Source: Candidimonas nitroreducens (GTDB lineage Bacteria > Pseudomonadota > Gammaproteobacteria > Burkholderiales > Burkholderiaceae_B). Taken from it: a DNA stretch of 64,000 bases. Below the pieces are notes generated by a model. The model saw only the letters and a list, made by a program, of their open reading frames with translations, had not been told where the DNA came from and searched no databases. The translations under genes were made by a program, and so were the position numbers. The stretch lies in the NCBI RefSeq assembly GCF_002209565.1, contig NZ_NJIH01000003.1, forward strand, positions 558,001 to 622,000, read 5' to 3'. Below, one piece after another: positions 33,629 through 42,267 of the stretch (positions are counted from its first letter, which is position 1; each line of letters starts with the position of its first letter).

Positions 33629-34429
33629 ATGCCTACAAAAGTTCCAGATGTATCTGCGGGGGATCTGCCTCGCACGGGTACCCAAGCAATTAGCCGTGCG
33701 GTGATGGTTCTCAAGGAAGTCAGCACTCGCGGCAAGTTCGGATGGCGCATGTCTGACCTTGCCGACCGTTGCGGTCTCGATCGTGCAACCACCCATCGCA
33801 TTCTTTCCTGTCTGGTTCGTGAGCGCATGATCACGCAGCGCGACGAAGACCGTCACTACCTCCCTGGCCCGCTGCTCTATGAGATGGGGCTCGCCGTGCC
33901 TAGATACGTGGGATTCCAGAACGCTTGCGCTCCGGTATTGCGGCGGCTTGTAAAACGGTTCGGTGGTTTCTCGCTTGCGCATGTTCGCAGCGATACCGAA
34001 AGTATTTGTGTTGCCCGGGCAGGCGCGTCAGTTTACGTAGGAAACCCGATGGATGTCGGTTCGCGATGGCCGCTCTGTGCGTCTGCGGGCGGAGTCGCCA
34101 TGCTGATTGAGCTTCCTCCTGAAGAACGGCAGCGCATCTGGGAACAAAACCTGACCCAGTTGCGTGGGCGAGGTAGAGGGGCTATTGGAGCGTTGAAAGC
34201 GATGATTCGCCAATCCGAGACGCTCGGCTTCGCTTTCAACCGAGGGCAGACCGCGACGGGTGTGGTCGCAGTGGCGTGTCCTGTTTTCGACGGGCGGAAT
34301 TGTGTGTTCGGCTCTTTAGTGCTCGTTGGACTTGATCAAAACGTTTCCGAGTCCAGCGTGCTAGAGCTTGTGAAGGCAGTCCGCCGGGAAGCCGAGGTGC
34401 TCATGAATGGCATGGCCCAGGCTTCTTAG
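33629..34429 (+). CDS. IclR-family transcriptional regulator
   Basis: 266 residues. Winged HTH in the first ~80 residues (AISRAVMVLKEVSTRGKFGWRMSDLADRCGLDRATTHRILSCLV) followed by the IclR effector domain (GFSLAHVRSDTESICVARA..., PLCASAGGVAMLIELP, FAFNRGQTATGVVAVACPVFD). Divergent from the Bug-FAH operon, with an intervening dyad. Expected to respond to a small organic acid of that pathway. Confidence 0.9.
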   Translation: MPTKVPDVSAGDLPRTGTQAISRAVMVLKEVSTRGKFGWRMSDLADRCGLDRATTHRILSCLVRERMITQRDEDRHYLPGPLLYEMGLAVPRYVGFQNACAPVLRRLVKRFGGFSLAHVRSDTESICVARAGASVYVGNPMDVGSRWPLCASAGGVAMLIELPPEERQRIWEQNLTQLRGRGRGAIGALKAMIRQSETLGFAFNRGQTATGVVAVACPVFDGRNCVFGSLVLVGLDQNVSESSVLELVKAVRREAEVLMNGMAQAS

Positions 34430-35174
34430 CAAATAGAAGGGATCGACCATCATGTGTGCGACGCTGAACGCTGCTCGGTAGCTGCTCTGGAAGCGTAGCT
34501 GATTGCTCCACCTTTGGGCATTGTCTCCGGTATGTTTTGTACCGATTGGAGGGTGCGAGAGCCTTGTCGCGCTATAACCGCCCGCTTCTGTTCGATTGTG
34601 AGTCCTGATAGCGCCGGCTAGTCAGTGCTCACAAAATTTTCTAATGGGCCGTTGAAAATATATCGATGGCGGACAGATCTGGCCGCACCTACCATACGAA
34701 TACGATCGATACTAATTGATGTGGTAGTGCGCAACCACCAGTTTCGGGAAGAGATACGGAGAGGGAACTCTCCATAGTTGGAGACGTCATCAGGAACTGT
34801 CACCAATATGGTTCGAATAAGAAGGAAGGCGCCGTACTTTATGGGCTGTGCCGTCTAGCACTATAACGAGCAGCTCCCTCACTTGTCACAACGGCTCCAC
34901 AATCCGCCTGCGCAATTGAATAAATATTCTTTGTCGGATGGGAGAGCGGCGAGCCATTGCTCGTTTTTGGTTTTCTTGCTCATGTCGGTGCGCCAGATAG
35001 TTGAGCACGGGGAAAGCCGTCTTGATCACGATACTGTGTAGATACAATTTAAGATTTTTATGATATTTCTGAACACTTTCTTATAAAAAAGCATGAATTT
35101 CCCATAAGCCTACACAAGGCTGGCAGGTCGATTCTCAACAAGAAGTTCATGCGCCATGTCACTTGGGGACTGCC
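34430..35174. other. Unassigned 0.75-kb intergenic region
   Basis: No gene I can support. A short minus-strand frame (34983-34879, opening MSKKTKNEQWLAALPSDKEY) and one at 34806-34618 exist, but neither shows family features. AT-rich from about 35040, as in a promoter zone for the truncated exported frame at 35175. Probably decayed DNA between two cassettes. Confidence 0.35.
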
Positions 35175-35384
35175 ATGAATATCGGCTTGCGTCAAAACAA
35201 CGCAGCATCTCCCGCACGTTTCTCCTTGTCCCGGCATTCCTGCGCCCTGGCTCTCGGCCTGGCCGTGGCCGGCTCAATCGGCCCGTCTGATACGGCCCGG
35301 GCGGAGCCCATCCAGGCTGGATGGCGGCGCTGGACAGCTGGAGGGCGCGGGCTTGAGAGGCGGTTCGAACCTAAAACTTACTAG
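35175..35384 (+). pseudogene. Truncated exported protein (signal peptide plus short tail)
   Basis: 69 codons: an extended signal sequence MNIGLRQNNAASPARFSLS, then RHSCALALGLAVAGSIGPSD, cleavage near ARAE, then an Arg/Gly-rich tail without similarity and a TAG. Long signal peptides of this style start Bordetella-type autotransporters. The passenger is missing. Whether it is a true gene of 69 codons or the stub of a deleted autotransporter cannot be told; I favour the stub. Confidence 0.45.
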
Positions 35385-35458
35385 ACGCTACTGACGCCCA
35401 GTTTTTTTATAGTGGCAGAGATGTACCAATCGGCCTGCGTGTTAGTGCTAGCGCGACT

Positions 35459-35477
35459 TGCATGATCTAGTCATGCA
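35459..35477 (-). terminator. Hairpin just downstream of the zeta-toxin gene
   Basis: TGCATGA-TCTAG-TCATGCA, a perfect 7-bp stem with 5-base loop, 8 bases after the toxin stop at 35485. No T-tract follows on the minus strand, so it is at best a weak or stabilising hairpin. Confidence 0.3.
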
Positions 35478-35484
35478 TTCCGGG

Positions 35485-36162
35485 TCACTGCGGTGCCTCC
35501 GGATCCAGCTCGAAGGCCGCTTCGAGCACTGGCTTGACCCAGTCCGGTGTGTCGACAGCATTTGCAAGCCTTGTCGGATAAAGGCGCTTGGCGGCACACA
35601 TTTCCAGGAGCAGCTTCGGCTCGCCGATTGCCTGCCCTATTTCATATTGCGTGCTGTTATCGTACACGCGCAAATGCGCTAAAGAAGGCATCAGGACGAT
35701 CAGATTTCCCAACGAAGACGTCCAGCGCTGATGCACCTTGGCCTGCGGAATGTCATGACCGCCGTTGCGGACGCAAAGCCTGATGCGATCAAGGTGTAGC
35801 TGCGGATCGCGTAGCCCGCAATACCAGATCATGACGTCATGCGTTTTGCACGCCTGCAGCAGATACTGTGTGATGCTTTGCCCACCCAGTGTCGTCTCGA
35901 ACGCAAAGGAGCCGCGTTTGGCCATGGCTTGCCGCAATCGGCACACGCCTTCTTGCCAGGCTTCTATGTTGGCCTGCTCCTGGACGGCCTTGTAGTCAGA
36001 TACGAGCGCCCTGGCAAAATCATCCGGGTTATACCAGGCCAGGCCTGCCTGGGTAAGCAAATACCCGCCAATGGAACTCTTGCCGGCGCCGTTGACGCCG
36101 GCAAGCACATACAAGACGGGCCTGTTCGCATTAATAGGTTTCTCCGGCCTTGACCTTGCCAC
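35485..36162 (-). CDS. Zeta-toxin family protein (P-loop kinase)
   Basis: 225 residues. Zeta/PezT toxins phosphorylate UDP-N-acetylglucosamine and block peptidoglycan synthesis. Seen: Walker A in YVLAGVNGAGKSSIGGYLL (~residues 18-36), the NPDDFARAL segment, and SFAFETTLGGQSITQYLL typical of chromosomal zeta relatives. Start GTG 36162, with AGGGA upstream, lies inside the antitoxin gene (32-base overlap), so translation is coupled. The antitoxin partner is Phd-like instead of epsilon. GC-rich like the DUF2254 neighbour. Confidence 0.85.
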   Translation of the reverse strand: MARSRPEKPINANRPVLYVLAGVNGAGKSSIGGYLLTQAGLAWYNPDDFARALVSDYKAVQEQANIEAWQEGVCRLRQAMAKRGSFAFETTLGGQSITQYLLQACKTHDVMIWYCGLRDPQLHLDRIRLCVRNGGHDIPQAKVHQRWTSSLGNLIVLMPSLAHLRVYDNSTQYEIGQAIGEPKLLLEMCAAKRLYPTRLANAVDTPDWVKPVLEAAFELDPEAPQ

Positions 36163-36484
36163 CCAATGTCCCTGGATTGGCCATCAGGCCTCGCAGCCGA
36201 TGCTCGGCGTCAGGCGCATCGAGCGTTGCCAGCCGGGCGTCGAATCGATCCCGGAGCGCTTGTAGCGGATCATTGACCGCGTTGGCGGCGGCGCGAGCAG
36301 CTTTGATGAGCCGGTCGTATTCATGGGTAGACAGGATGACGGCCTCTGGTTCGTTGTGATTGGTGACCACCAACCGGCCGGTGCCGCTTAGCGAACGCAT
36401 AACGCCTTTCCAACCCTCGCGCTTGATGGTCGAAGCGGGCGCCGTCGGCAACTGGGAAATAGCGTCAAATCGAACAGGCATCAT
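36131..36484 (-). CDS. Phd/YefM-like antitoxin of the zeta module
   Basis: 117 residues. The central part SLSGTGRLVVTNHNEPEAVILSTHEYDRLIKAARA follows the Phd/YefM pattern (beta-rich DNA-binding half, then a helical tail that would embrace the toxin). GGAG precedes ATG 36484. It overlaps the zeta-like gene by 32 bases. Two tandem 9-bp repeats right upstream are likely its operator. It should repress its own promoter and neutralise the kinase. Confidence 0.8.
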   Translation of the reverse strand: MMPVRFDAISQLPTAPASTIKREGWKGVMRSLSGTGRLVVTNHNEPEAVILSTHEYDRLIKAARAAANAVNDPLQALRDRFDARLATLDAPDAEHRLRGLMANPGTLGGKVKAGETY

Positions 36485-36497
36485 GCTCTCCGAGAAA

Positions 36498-36515
36498 TAG
36501 TCTATTTAGTCTATT
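36498..36515 (-). promoter_or_regulatory. Tandem 9-bp repeats upstream of the toxin-antitoxin module
   Basis: TAGTCTATT twice in direct tandem (AATAGACTA on the transcribed side), 14 bases upstream of the antitoxin start. A likely autoregulatory site for the Phd-like protein. Confidence 0.45.
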
Positions 36516-36561
36516 TTATCCAATTTGGGCCTTCTGCTGAGTCACTTGTGCTTGCGGGTGT

Positions 36562-36577
36562 GCCACCCTGCGGTGGC
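36562..36577. other. Short perfect hairpin between the TA module and the DUF2254 gene
   Basis: GCCACC-CTGC-GGTGGC, 6-bp perfect stem, no T-tract on either strand. Role unknown. Confidence 0.3.
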
Positions 36578-36726
36578 TAACGGCCTACGATCCTATCAAG
36601 TGTCGCTGCAGGTCGAAACGTTATCGTCTGTCAACATCTGAAAAGGACAGTCGCCTGAATCGGCAAATTGGCTGATTCCCTATAAGCTATAGGCCATTAC
36701 CTGGATGTACAAGGAGGATCACACTT

Positions 36727-37983
36727 ATGCCCCGTTGGCGCTGGATACTGACGCAATTGGCGCGGCGCCTCTGGGTTCGCGCCACCCTGATCGGGCTAAT
36801 GGGGGTGGCGGCGGCGATTCTCGCAGCCGTGGCCGAACGCTTTATCCCGTGGGACTTTCCCACCAACATCGGTTCCGATGCCGTAAGCAGCATTCTGAGC
36901 ATCCTCGCGGCCAGCATGCTGACCGTCACTACATTTTCGCTCAGCATCATGACGGCGGCCTATGGCACGGCCGCCAGCACTGTCACGCCGCGCGCCACGC
37001 GGCTACTGATAGAAGACCGGGTCGCACAGAATGTGCTGTCCACCTTCATTGGGTCGTTCCTGTTCAGCGTGGTTGGCATTGTTGTGCTCAGCACCGGCGC
37101 TTACGGGGATCGCGGACGTTTCGTGCTCTTTGTCGTTACTGTCGCGGTCATCATCCTGATCGTGCTGTCGCTATTGCGTTGGATCGATCATTTGACTCGA
37201 CTGGGGCAGGTGGGCGAAACGACCGAGCGGGTCGAGCAGGTGGCGCGCCAAGCTATTGAAGCCCGCCTTGAAGAACCTTATCTGGGCGGCCGCGTATTGG
37301 ACGAGGTGCCGCACGATGCGGTGCCTGTCGTGGCGCAGGCGATTGGCTATGTGCAGTACATCGACATGGCCGCCCTGTCGCATTGCTGCGAGCAGCTTGA
37401 TGCTGATATTTTCGTGAACGCGATTCCCGGCACGTTTGTCTACCCCGACACGCCGATCGCCTGGATCGCCCCCCATGCTCTCCAGGAATCCGGCTCAGAC
37501 CTGCCTGAGGCCTTGCAGAGAGCCTTCACCATCGGCAACGAACGCCGTTTCGACCAGGATCCGCGTTTCGGCCTGGTGGTTCTGAGCGAAATCGGATCGC
37601 GTGCATTATCGGCGGCGATCAACGACCCCGGCACGGCCATCGACGTTATTGGCCGCATGACGCGCTTGATGAACCTGTGGGCCGGTTCGAGCCAGCAAGG
37701 CGACATTGAAGTGGCGCATCCACGTGTACATGTACAAGACCTGAGCTCCGAAGATATGTTCGAAGACGCCTTCATGGGAATGGCGCGCGACGGCGCCGGG
37801 CTGATTGAAATTCAGCTGCACATACAGAAATCGTTGCGGGCACTGAGCCGACTGGGCGACGCCGAATACCGTGCTGCAGCCTTGCGCCAGGCTGGCCTGG
37901 CGCGCGACCGGGCCGAGGCCGTCCTGGTCGCCGAGGCAGACAAGGCGAGGCTGCATGCCATAACCGACGCGGTGAAGGGCTAG
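36727..37983 (+). CDS. DUF2254 family membrane protein
   Basis: 418 residues. Four likely transmembrane segments in the first ~150 residues (ATLIGLMGVAAAILAAVAERF; SILSILAASMLTVTTFSLSIM; STFIGSFLFSVVGIVVL; FVLFVVTVAVIILIVLSLL), then a long soluble C-terminal part. Typical DUF2254 features: ATRLLIEDRVAQNVLSTFIGSFLF and ALSAAINDPGTAIDVIGRM. The role is unknown to me. AAGGAGG precedes ATG 36727. Monocistronic; GC-rich and likely native. Confidence 0.92.
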   Translation: MPRWRWILTQLARRLWVRATLIGLMGVAAAILAAVAERFIPWDFPTNIGSDAVSSILSILAASMLTVTTFSLSIMTAAYGTAASTVTPRATRLLIEDRVAQNVLSTFIGSFLFSVVGIVVLSTGAYGDRGRFVLFVVTVAVIILIVLSLLRWIDHLTRLGQVGETTERVEQVARQAIEARLEEPYLGGRVLDEVPHDAVPVVAQAIGYVQYIDMAALSHCCEQLDADIFVNAIPGTFVYPDTPIAWIAPHALQESGSDLPEALQRAFTIGNERRFDQDPRFGLVVLSEIGSRALSAAINDPGTAIDVIGRMTRLMNLWAGSSQQGDIEVAHPRVHVQDLSSEDMFEDAFMGMARDGAGLIEIQLHIQKSLRALSRLGDAEYRAAALRQAGLARDRAEAVLVAEADKARLHAITDAVKG

Positions 37984-38020
37984 CCGCCAGGTTCATGCAA
38001 CCGGCGTTGGGCTGCTTGCA

Positions 38021-38917
38021 TCATCCCAGCGCCGGCTGCTTGTTCCGGATCAGCCTGTTCCATAGGGTCTGCGCCGCCACTGACAGGCTGCGGCGCTTGC
38101 GTTTGACGAGGAATATCGGGCGCACTGCGTGCCGGTCGACGATCGGCACTGCCGTCACTCCCTTCCTGTTGCACAGCTGCAAAGCGAACTGCCCGACGAT
38201 GCTGATCCCGAAGCCGTAGGCTACCAGTCCGGCCATCGTGCCTGGCTCCGAGACTTCGAAACCGCTGTCATGGATCTTGGCGACTCCCAGCATGGGTTGC
38301 AGGTGTTGCCACACGCTGCCGGTGCGTGTGGTGTGAATGAAGTCGCGGCCGCGTAGGTCGCGCAGGCGGATGCCGCCGTTTCCCGCCAGAGAATCGGTGT
38401 CGCGACAGATGAGGAACAAGCGCTCGCTGAACAATAGATGAGTCTCGAATTCCTGCTTGTTGCCGGCGCGGGCGTTCAGACCGAAATCCACCTCGCCTGC
38501 CGAAATCATGGATAGGCACCGATCCGATACCACGTCGTGCAATTGCAGTGCGATGCCGGGATGGTCGTCGCGAAAGCTTGCCAGTATGCCGGGCAGCCAT
38601 TCCGCGCAAACGGAAGGAGGGCCGGCGACCGACACACGGCCGGTGTTGCACAGGCTGCGTTCCTTGAGTTCGGCCAGCGCCGTCGCCATTTCGCCGGAGA
38701 TGCGGTGCGCGCTCTGCGCGAACATCTCGCCTTCCGGCGTAAGGGAAACATTGCGGGTGTCGCGGTCGAACAAGCGTGCACCGACCTGTTCTTCCAGCCG
38801 GCGGATCATCTGACTGAATGCGGACGGCGAAACATGGCAGCGTTCGGCCGCCGTGGCGAACCGGCGGGTTTCTTCCAGCGCCAGGAAAGCATCTAGTAAA
38901 CGGCCTGACAGATTCAT
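38021..38917 (-). CDS. LysR-family transcriptional regulator
   Basis: 298 residues. HTH LDAFLALEETRRFATAAERCHVSPSAFSQMIRRLEEQVGARLFDRDTR at residues 8-55, effector domain beginning GRVSVAGPPSVCAEWLPGIL. Divergent from the cupin-SDR-SDR-Bug-SDR-SDR block starting at 39028, with an 86-base AT-rich gap between the outer starts, so it is the probable activator of that block. Confidence 0.92.
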   Translation of the reverse strand: MNLSGRLLDAFLALEETRRFATAAERCHVSPSAFSQMIRRLEEQVGARLFDRDTRNVSLTPEGEMFAQSAHRISGEMATALAELKERSLCNTGRVSVAGPPSVCAEWLPGILASFRDDHPGIALQLHDVVSDRCLSMISAGEVDFGLNARAGNKQEFETHLLFSERLFLICRDTDSLAGNGGIRLRDLRGRDFIHTTRTGSVWQHLQPMLGVAKIHDSGFEVSEPGTMAGLVAYGFGISIVGQFALQLCNRKGVTAVPIVDRHAVRPIFLVKRKRRSLSVAAQTLWNRLIRNKQPALG

Positions 38918-39027
38918 TATATAAACAGCATAATGGTTCAGATAAATTCAATATACATACATAATTTGCAATAGTAAACTTTGCCGAAATCAAGAACGTA
39001 TCCATGATTTCACAAGGAACGAGACAA

Positions 39028-39528
39028 ATGGAGAAGGAAAAATCGTCCCGGGTTCTGAAGGAGTCCGATTTCCACCCGGAACAGACGCAGCATCAGCTGA
39101 GTGGTTGGCCAAAGCAGGCTTTCCATGTCAGCCACTTGCGTGAAGAAGACTTTACTAGCGAAGGTTTTCGATCCTATACCCTGACACGCGACCTGGGTTT
39201 TGCCAAGGCCACGGGCGGCATGGTGCAGGCGCACGTCAATCGCCGTGCTCGCCCCTACAACGCAGCCGACGTCTCGCACCCGCACTTCCACGACACGCAG
39301 TTCCAGATGGTCTATGTGCTCAAGGGCTGGGTCAAGAGCGAATTCGAGGGACACGGGGTCATGGAGATGCGCCAGGGCAGTTGTTGGCTGCAGCCGCCGA
39401 TGATCAAACACAATGTGCTCGATTACTCGGACGACCTGGAGATTCTAGAGATCATCATTCCGGCGCGTTACGACACCGTGAATGTAGAGGGGTCTATTCC
39501 TCAGCCCGAAAGCGCCTCAGCAAGCTGA
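39028..39528 (+). CDS. Cupin-domain protein
   Basis: 166 residues, single cupin barrel. Seen: HPHFHDTQFQMVYVLKGWVKSEFEGHG (metal-type His cluster) and GSCWLQPPMIKHNVLDYSDDLEILEI (second motif with His). Could be a metal-dependent isomerase, dioxygenase or sensor; length fits a small auxiliary enzyme. ATG 39028 is preferred because AAGGAACGAG precedes it; ATG 39004 has none. First gene of the operon, 12 bases ahead of the first SDR. Confidence 0.85.
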   Translation: MEKEKSSRVLKESDFHPEQTQHQLSGWPKQAFHVSHLREEDFTSEGFRSYTLTRDLGFAKATGGMVQAHVNRRARPYNAADVSHPHFHDTQFQMVYVLKGWVKSEFEGHGVMEMRQGSCWLQPPMIKHNVLDYSDDLEILEIIIPARYDTVNVEGSIPQPESASAS

Positions 39529-39540
39529 CGTGAGGGCGAC

Positions 39541-40266
39541 ATGGCAGGCATATTGAAAGGGCGATCCGTGCTGGTGACAGGCGCCAGCGCTGGCATCGGC
39601 CGCGCCACGGCGCTTGTGCTGGCGCGAGCAGGCGCCGACGTGCTGGCCACGGGGCGACGCCAGGCGGAGCTGGACGAGGTTGCCGACTTGTGCGTGCAAG
39701 CGGGCGGCTCCGGCCGGACACTGCGCGGGGATCTCACCGATCACGGCTTCGTGCGCGAGCTCGGGCAAGTGGCACGCAGTGTCGATATTCTGGTCAACAA
39801 CGCGGGCATCCTGACCTACGCGCCAATACGCGATGCTACGGTCGAGGACTGTGAAGCGATGTTCCGTTCCAATGTGGTCGCTGGTTTTGCTGTGGCCCGT
39901 GAAATCGCACTTGGCATGATCGAACGCCGGCGCGGGCACATGGTGTTCATTACTTCGCTTTCAGCGCGCAGCGTCAACCCCATGGCCGCCTCGTACGCAG
40001 CCACCAAGCACGCCCTGTCGGCTTATGCCAAAGGCTTCCGGGCCGAATTGAAGTCGTTCGGCATCAAGGTGACCGAAGTGGCTCCCGGCATGGTCGACAC
40101 CGCCATTCGCAATGGCAGCACCCACCCCGACGTATTGAAGTCCATCGCTGCACGCAAGTTCGCGCCACTGACTCCGGAGGATGTGGCAGACGCCGTTATG
40201 TATGCCGTTACGACCAGGGCCGGCTGCTGCCCTGACTTGATTGAGTTGCGCCCGACAGAGAATTGA
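39541..40266 (+). CDS. Short-chain dehydrogenase/reductase
   Basis: 241-residue classical SDR: VTGASAGIGRATALVLARAG (NAD(P) site), LVNNAGIL, and the active site SLSARSVNPMAASYAATKHAL with Ser-Tyr-Lys complete; then TEVAPGMVDTAIRNG. Second gene of the block. It ends with TGA 1 base before the next SDR start. Presumably oxidises or reduces a hydroxyl group of the pathway substrate. Confidence 0.92.
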   Translation: MAGILKGRSVLVTGASAGIGRATALVLARAGADVLATGRRQAELDEVADLCVQAGGSGRTLRGDLTDHGFVRELGQVARSVDILVNNAGILTYAPIRDATVEDCEAMFRSNVVAGFAVAREIALGMIERRRGHMVFITSLSARSVNPMAASYAATKHALSAYAKGFRAELKSFGIKVTEVAPGMVDTAIRNGSTHPDVLKSIAARKFAPLTPEDVADAVMYAVTTRAGCCPDLIELRPTEN

Positions 40267-40267
40267 C

Positions 40268-41083
40268 ATGGATATTGGGCTGAAGGGCAAGCGGGCGCTG
40301 GTGACCGGGGCTTCCCGCGGCATCGGCCGAGCCATCGCCGAGGCGCTGGCCGCCGAGGGCTGTGCATTGCAGATGCTCGCGCGCAATGCCGAGGCGCTGG
40401 ATGCCGCCGCGGCAGAGATCGGCAGACGCTACGGTGTAGCCGTGGCCACCCATGCCATTGATCTTTCCCGAAGCGGCGCGGCCGAAGAGGCGGCTGCGCA
40501 GTATGCGGATGTCGACATCGTAGTCAACAACGCCGGCAGCACGCCGCGCGGCGACATTCTTTCGGTGGACGAAGACGCATGGCGGCAAGGGTGGGATCTC
40601 AAGGTATTCGGTTACATCAACCTGACTCGCGAGTTCTACCGCCACATGCAGGCGCGCGGCGACGGCGTCATTATCAACATCATCGGCATCAGTGCCGAGA
40701 AATATGAATATGCCTACGCTGCTGGCGGTACTGGCAATGCTGCGCTGGCGGCAATGACGCGCATCGTCGGCGGCGCCAGCCTGGATCATGGTGTGCGCGT
40801 GCTTGGGGTACATCCGGGATGGGTCGAGACCGGCAAGGCTAGGCGTTCGCTGATGGGGCGCGCGGCGGCGGAGCTGGGCGACGAGCAGCGCTGGCCTGAG
40901 CTTGTCAAAAGCTGGCCGCGCGGCCGCTTGATCCAGCCCGAGGAGGTGGCCAACGTCGTTGCTTTCCTGGCCTCGCCGCGTGCGGGCGCCATGTCCGGAA
41001 CGATCGTGACAGTCGACGCAGGCTTTACGTCCCGCGGCTATCCGTATGTCGCCAAGCAGCCTGCACCCAGGAAGCAGGCATGA
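40268..41083 (+). CDS. SDR-family protein lacking the usual active-site Lys
   Basis: 271 residues: VTGASRGIGRAIAEALAAEG, VVNNAGSTPRGD, then IIGISAEKYEYAYAAGGTGNAALAAMTR, where a classical SDR has Tyr-x3-Lys. Here Gly stands at the Lys position. The remainder (GVRVLGVHPGWVETGKA, RGRLIQPEEVANVVAFLASPRAG) follows a distinct subgroup I recall as sharing the GNAAL segment, so the missing Lys may be a subgroup property. ATG 40268 immediately follows the previous stop. Confidence 0.88.
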   Translation: MDIGLKGKRALVTGASRGIGRAIAEALAAEGCALQMLARNAEALDAAAAEIGRRYGVAVATHAIDLSRSGAAEEAAAQYADVDIVVNNAGSTPRGDILSVDEDAWRQGWDLKVFGYINLTREFYRHMQARGDGVIINIIGISAEKYEYAYAAGGTGNAALAAMTRIVGGASLDHGVRVLGVHPGWVETGKARRSLMGRAAAELGDEQRWPELVKSWPRGRLIQPEEVANVVAFLASPRAGAMSGTIVTVDAGFTSRGYPYVAKQPAPRKQA

Positions 41084-41265
41084 TCGTCCGATAGTGAGCG
41101 TCAATCATTTCAGGCGCAAGCCTGGAAGCTGGCGAGTGCCGCTGTGCATCTTCCTGGGCGGCGCCGACGTGGCCTACCTCGTGGCGGGGACAAGAAAAGC
41201 GGCGCGGGTACTTCAAGGATAAGAAGTTTTTTTACATTGGATTCAAAAACAAAGAGGAGACAATC

Positions 41266-42240
41266 ATGTGGAAAAATGTGCTGAATATTCTGGTCGCCGC
41301 GATCGGCGCCGTAGCGTGTACTGCGTCGGCAATGGCTGCCGGCGCCTATCCATCAGTCAAGCCGATTCGCATGATCGTGGCTTGGCCTCCCGGTAGCGGC
41401 GACGATATATTCATGCGTATGATCAACGACGCCCTTAGCAAGGAGCTCGGCCAGACGATCATCGTTGAAAACCGCCCCGGCGCGGCCGGGGTGATCGGTG
41501 CACAAGTCGTGGCGGAAGCCGAGCCGGACGGTTATACCTTGCTGTTCAGTTCGGCCGCCATGAACATGGTAGCGGCGATGCGCACCAAGACCTCGTACAA
41601 GATGCCGGGCTCCTTCACTCCCATCGTGAACGCGTTCTACTCCCCATTGGCACTGGTGACCAATCCGGCGCTCGGCCTGAAGAGCCCCCAGGATCTGATT
41701 GCGCTGGCCAAGAAGGAAAAGCTGTTCTATGCCACCTCGGGGGTTGGGGCGCCGTCGCATTTCGTCGGCGAGCTGTTCGCCAGCCGCGCAGGCATCCACG
41801 TGACGGCGGTGCCGACACAAGGGTCGCCGAAGGCGATGATGGAACAGATCGCCGGCCGGGTGACTTACCACTTCGCCGTCACTTCGACAGCGCTGCCGCC
41901 AGCGAAGGACGGAAAGATACAGATACTCGCCGTCGCCAGCAAGCATCGCGTGGCCATCGCACCCGATATCCCCACGCTCGACGAGCTGGGCATCAAAGGG
42001 GTCGACGGCAGTTACTGGAATGGCATCCTGGGGCCCAAGGGGCTGCCCGAGCCGATTGTGGAGAAGATTGCCAGCGCGGTGAACAAGGTTCTGGCCATGG
42101 ACGAAATTCGTAAAAGGGTTGCTCCTACTGGCAACGAAATTGACGGACATAGCGACCCCGCCAGTTTTTCTGCGCTGCTAAAAAGCGACTTTGAGCTTTG
42201 GCGTGGCGTGGCCAAAACTGCCTCCATCGGCGCCCAATAG
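41266..42240 (+). CDS. Bug-family (TTT) periplasmic solute-binding receptor
   Basis: 324 residues. Signal peptide MWKNVLNILVAAIGAVACTA ending near AMAAGAYP; then KPIRMIVAWPPGSGDDIFMRMINDAL, VENRPGAAGVIGAQ and PDGYTLLFSSAAMN. AAAGAGGAGAC precedes ATG 41266. Sits amid four SDR genes, so its ligand is probably a hydroxy or keto acid. GC-rich block. Confidence 0.93.
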   Translation: MWKNVLNILVAAIGAVACTASAMAAGAYPSVKPIRMIVAWPPGSGDDIFMRMINDALSKELGQTIIVENRPGAAGVIGAQVVAEAEPDGYTLLFSSAAMNMVAAMRTKTSYKMPGSFTPIVNAFYSPLALVTNPALGLKSPQDLIALAKKEKLFYATSGVGAPSHFVGELFASRAGIHVTAVPTQGSPKAMMEQIAGRVTYHFAVTSTALPPAKDGKIQILAVASKHRVAIAPDIPTLDELGIKGVDGSYWNGILGPKGLPEPIVEKIASAVNKVLAMDEIRKRVAPTGNEIDGHSDPASFSALLKSDFELWRGVAKTASIGAQ

Positions 42241-42267
42241 TCTGTCTTACGTTTCGGGGGGGCGATT

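Noticed and set aside
36562-36577. Intrinsic terminator between the TA module and the DUF2254 gene
   Set aside because: The hairpin is perfect but no T-tract follows on either strand.
40208-41104. 298-codon minus-strand frame
   Set aside because: Antisense to the second SDR, which has clear motifs and correct spacing.
41353-42150. 265-codon minus-strand frame rich in His and Arg
   Set aside because: Antisense to the Bug receptor gene; typical shadow frame in GC-rich DNA.
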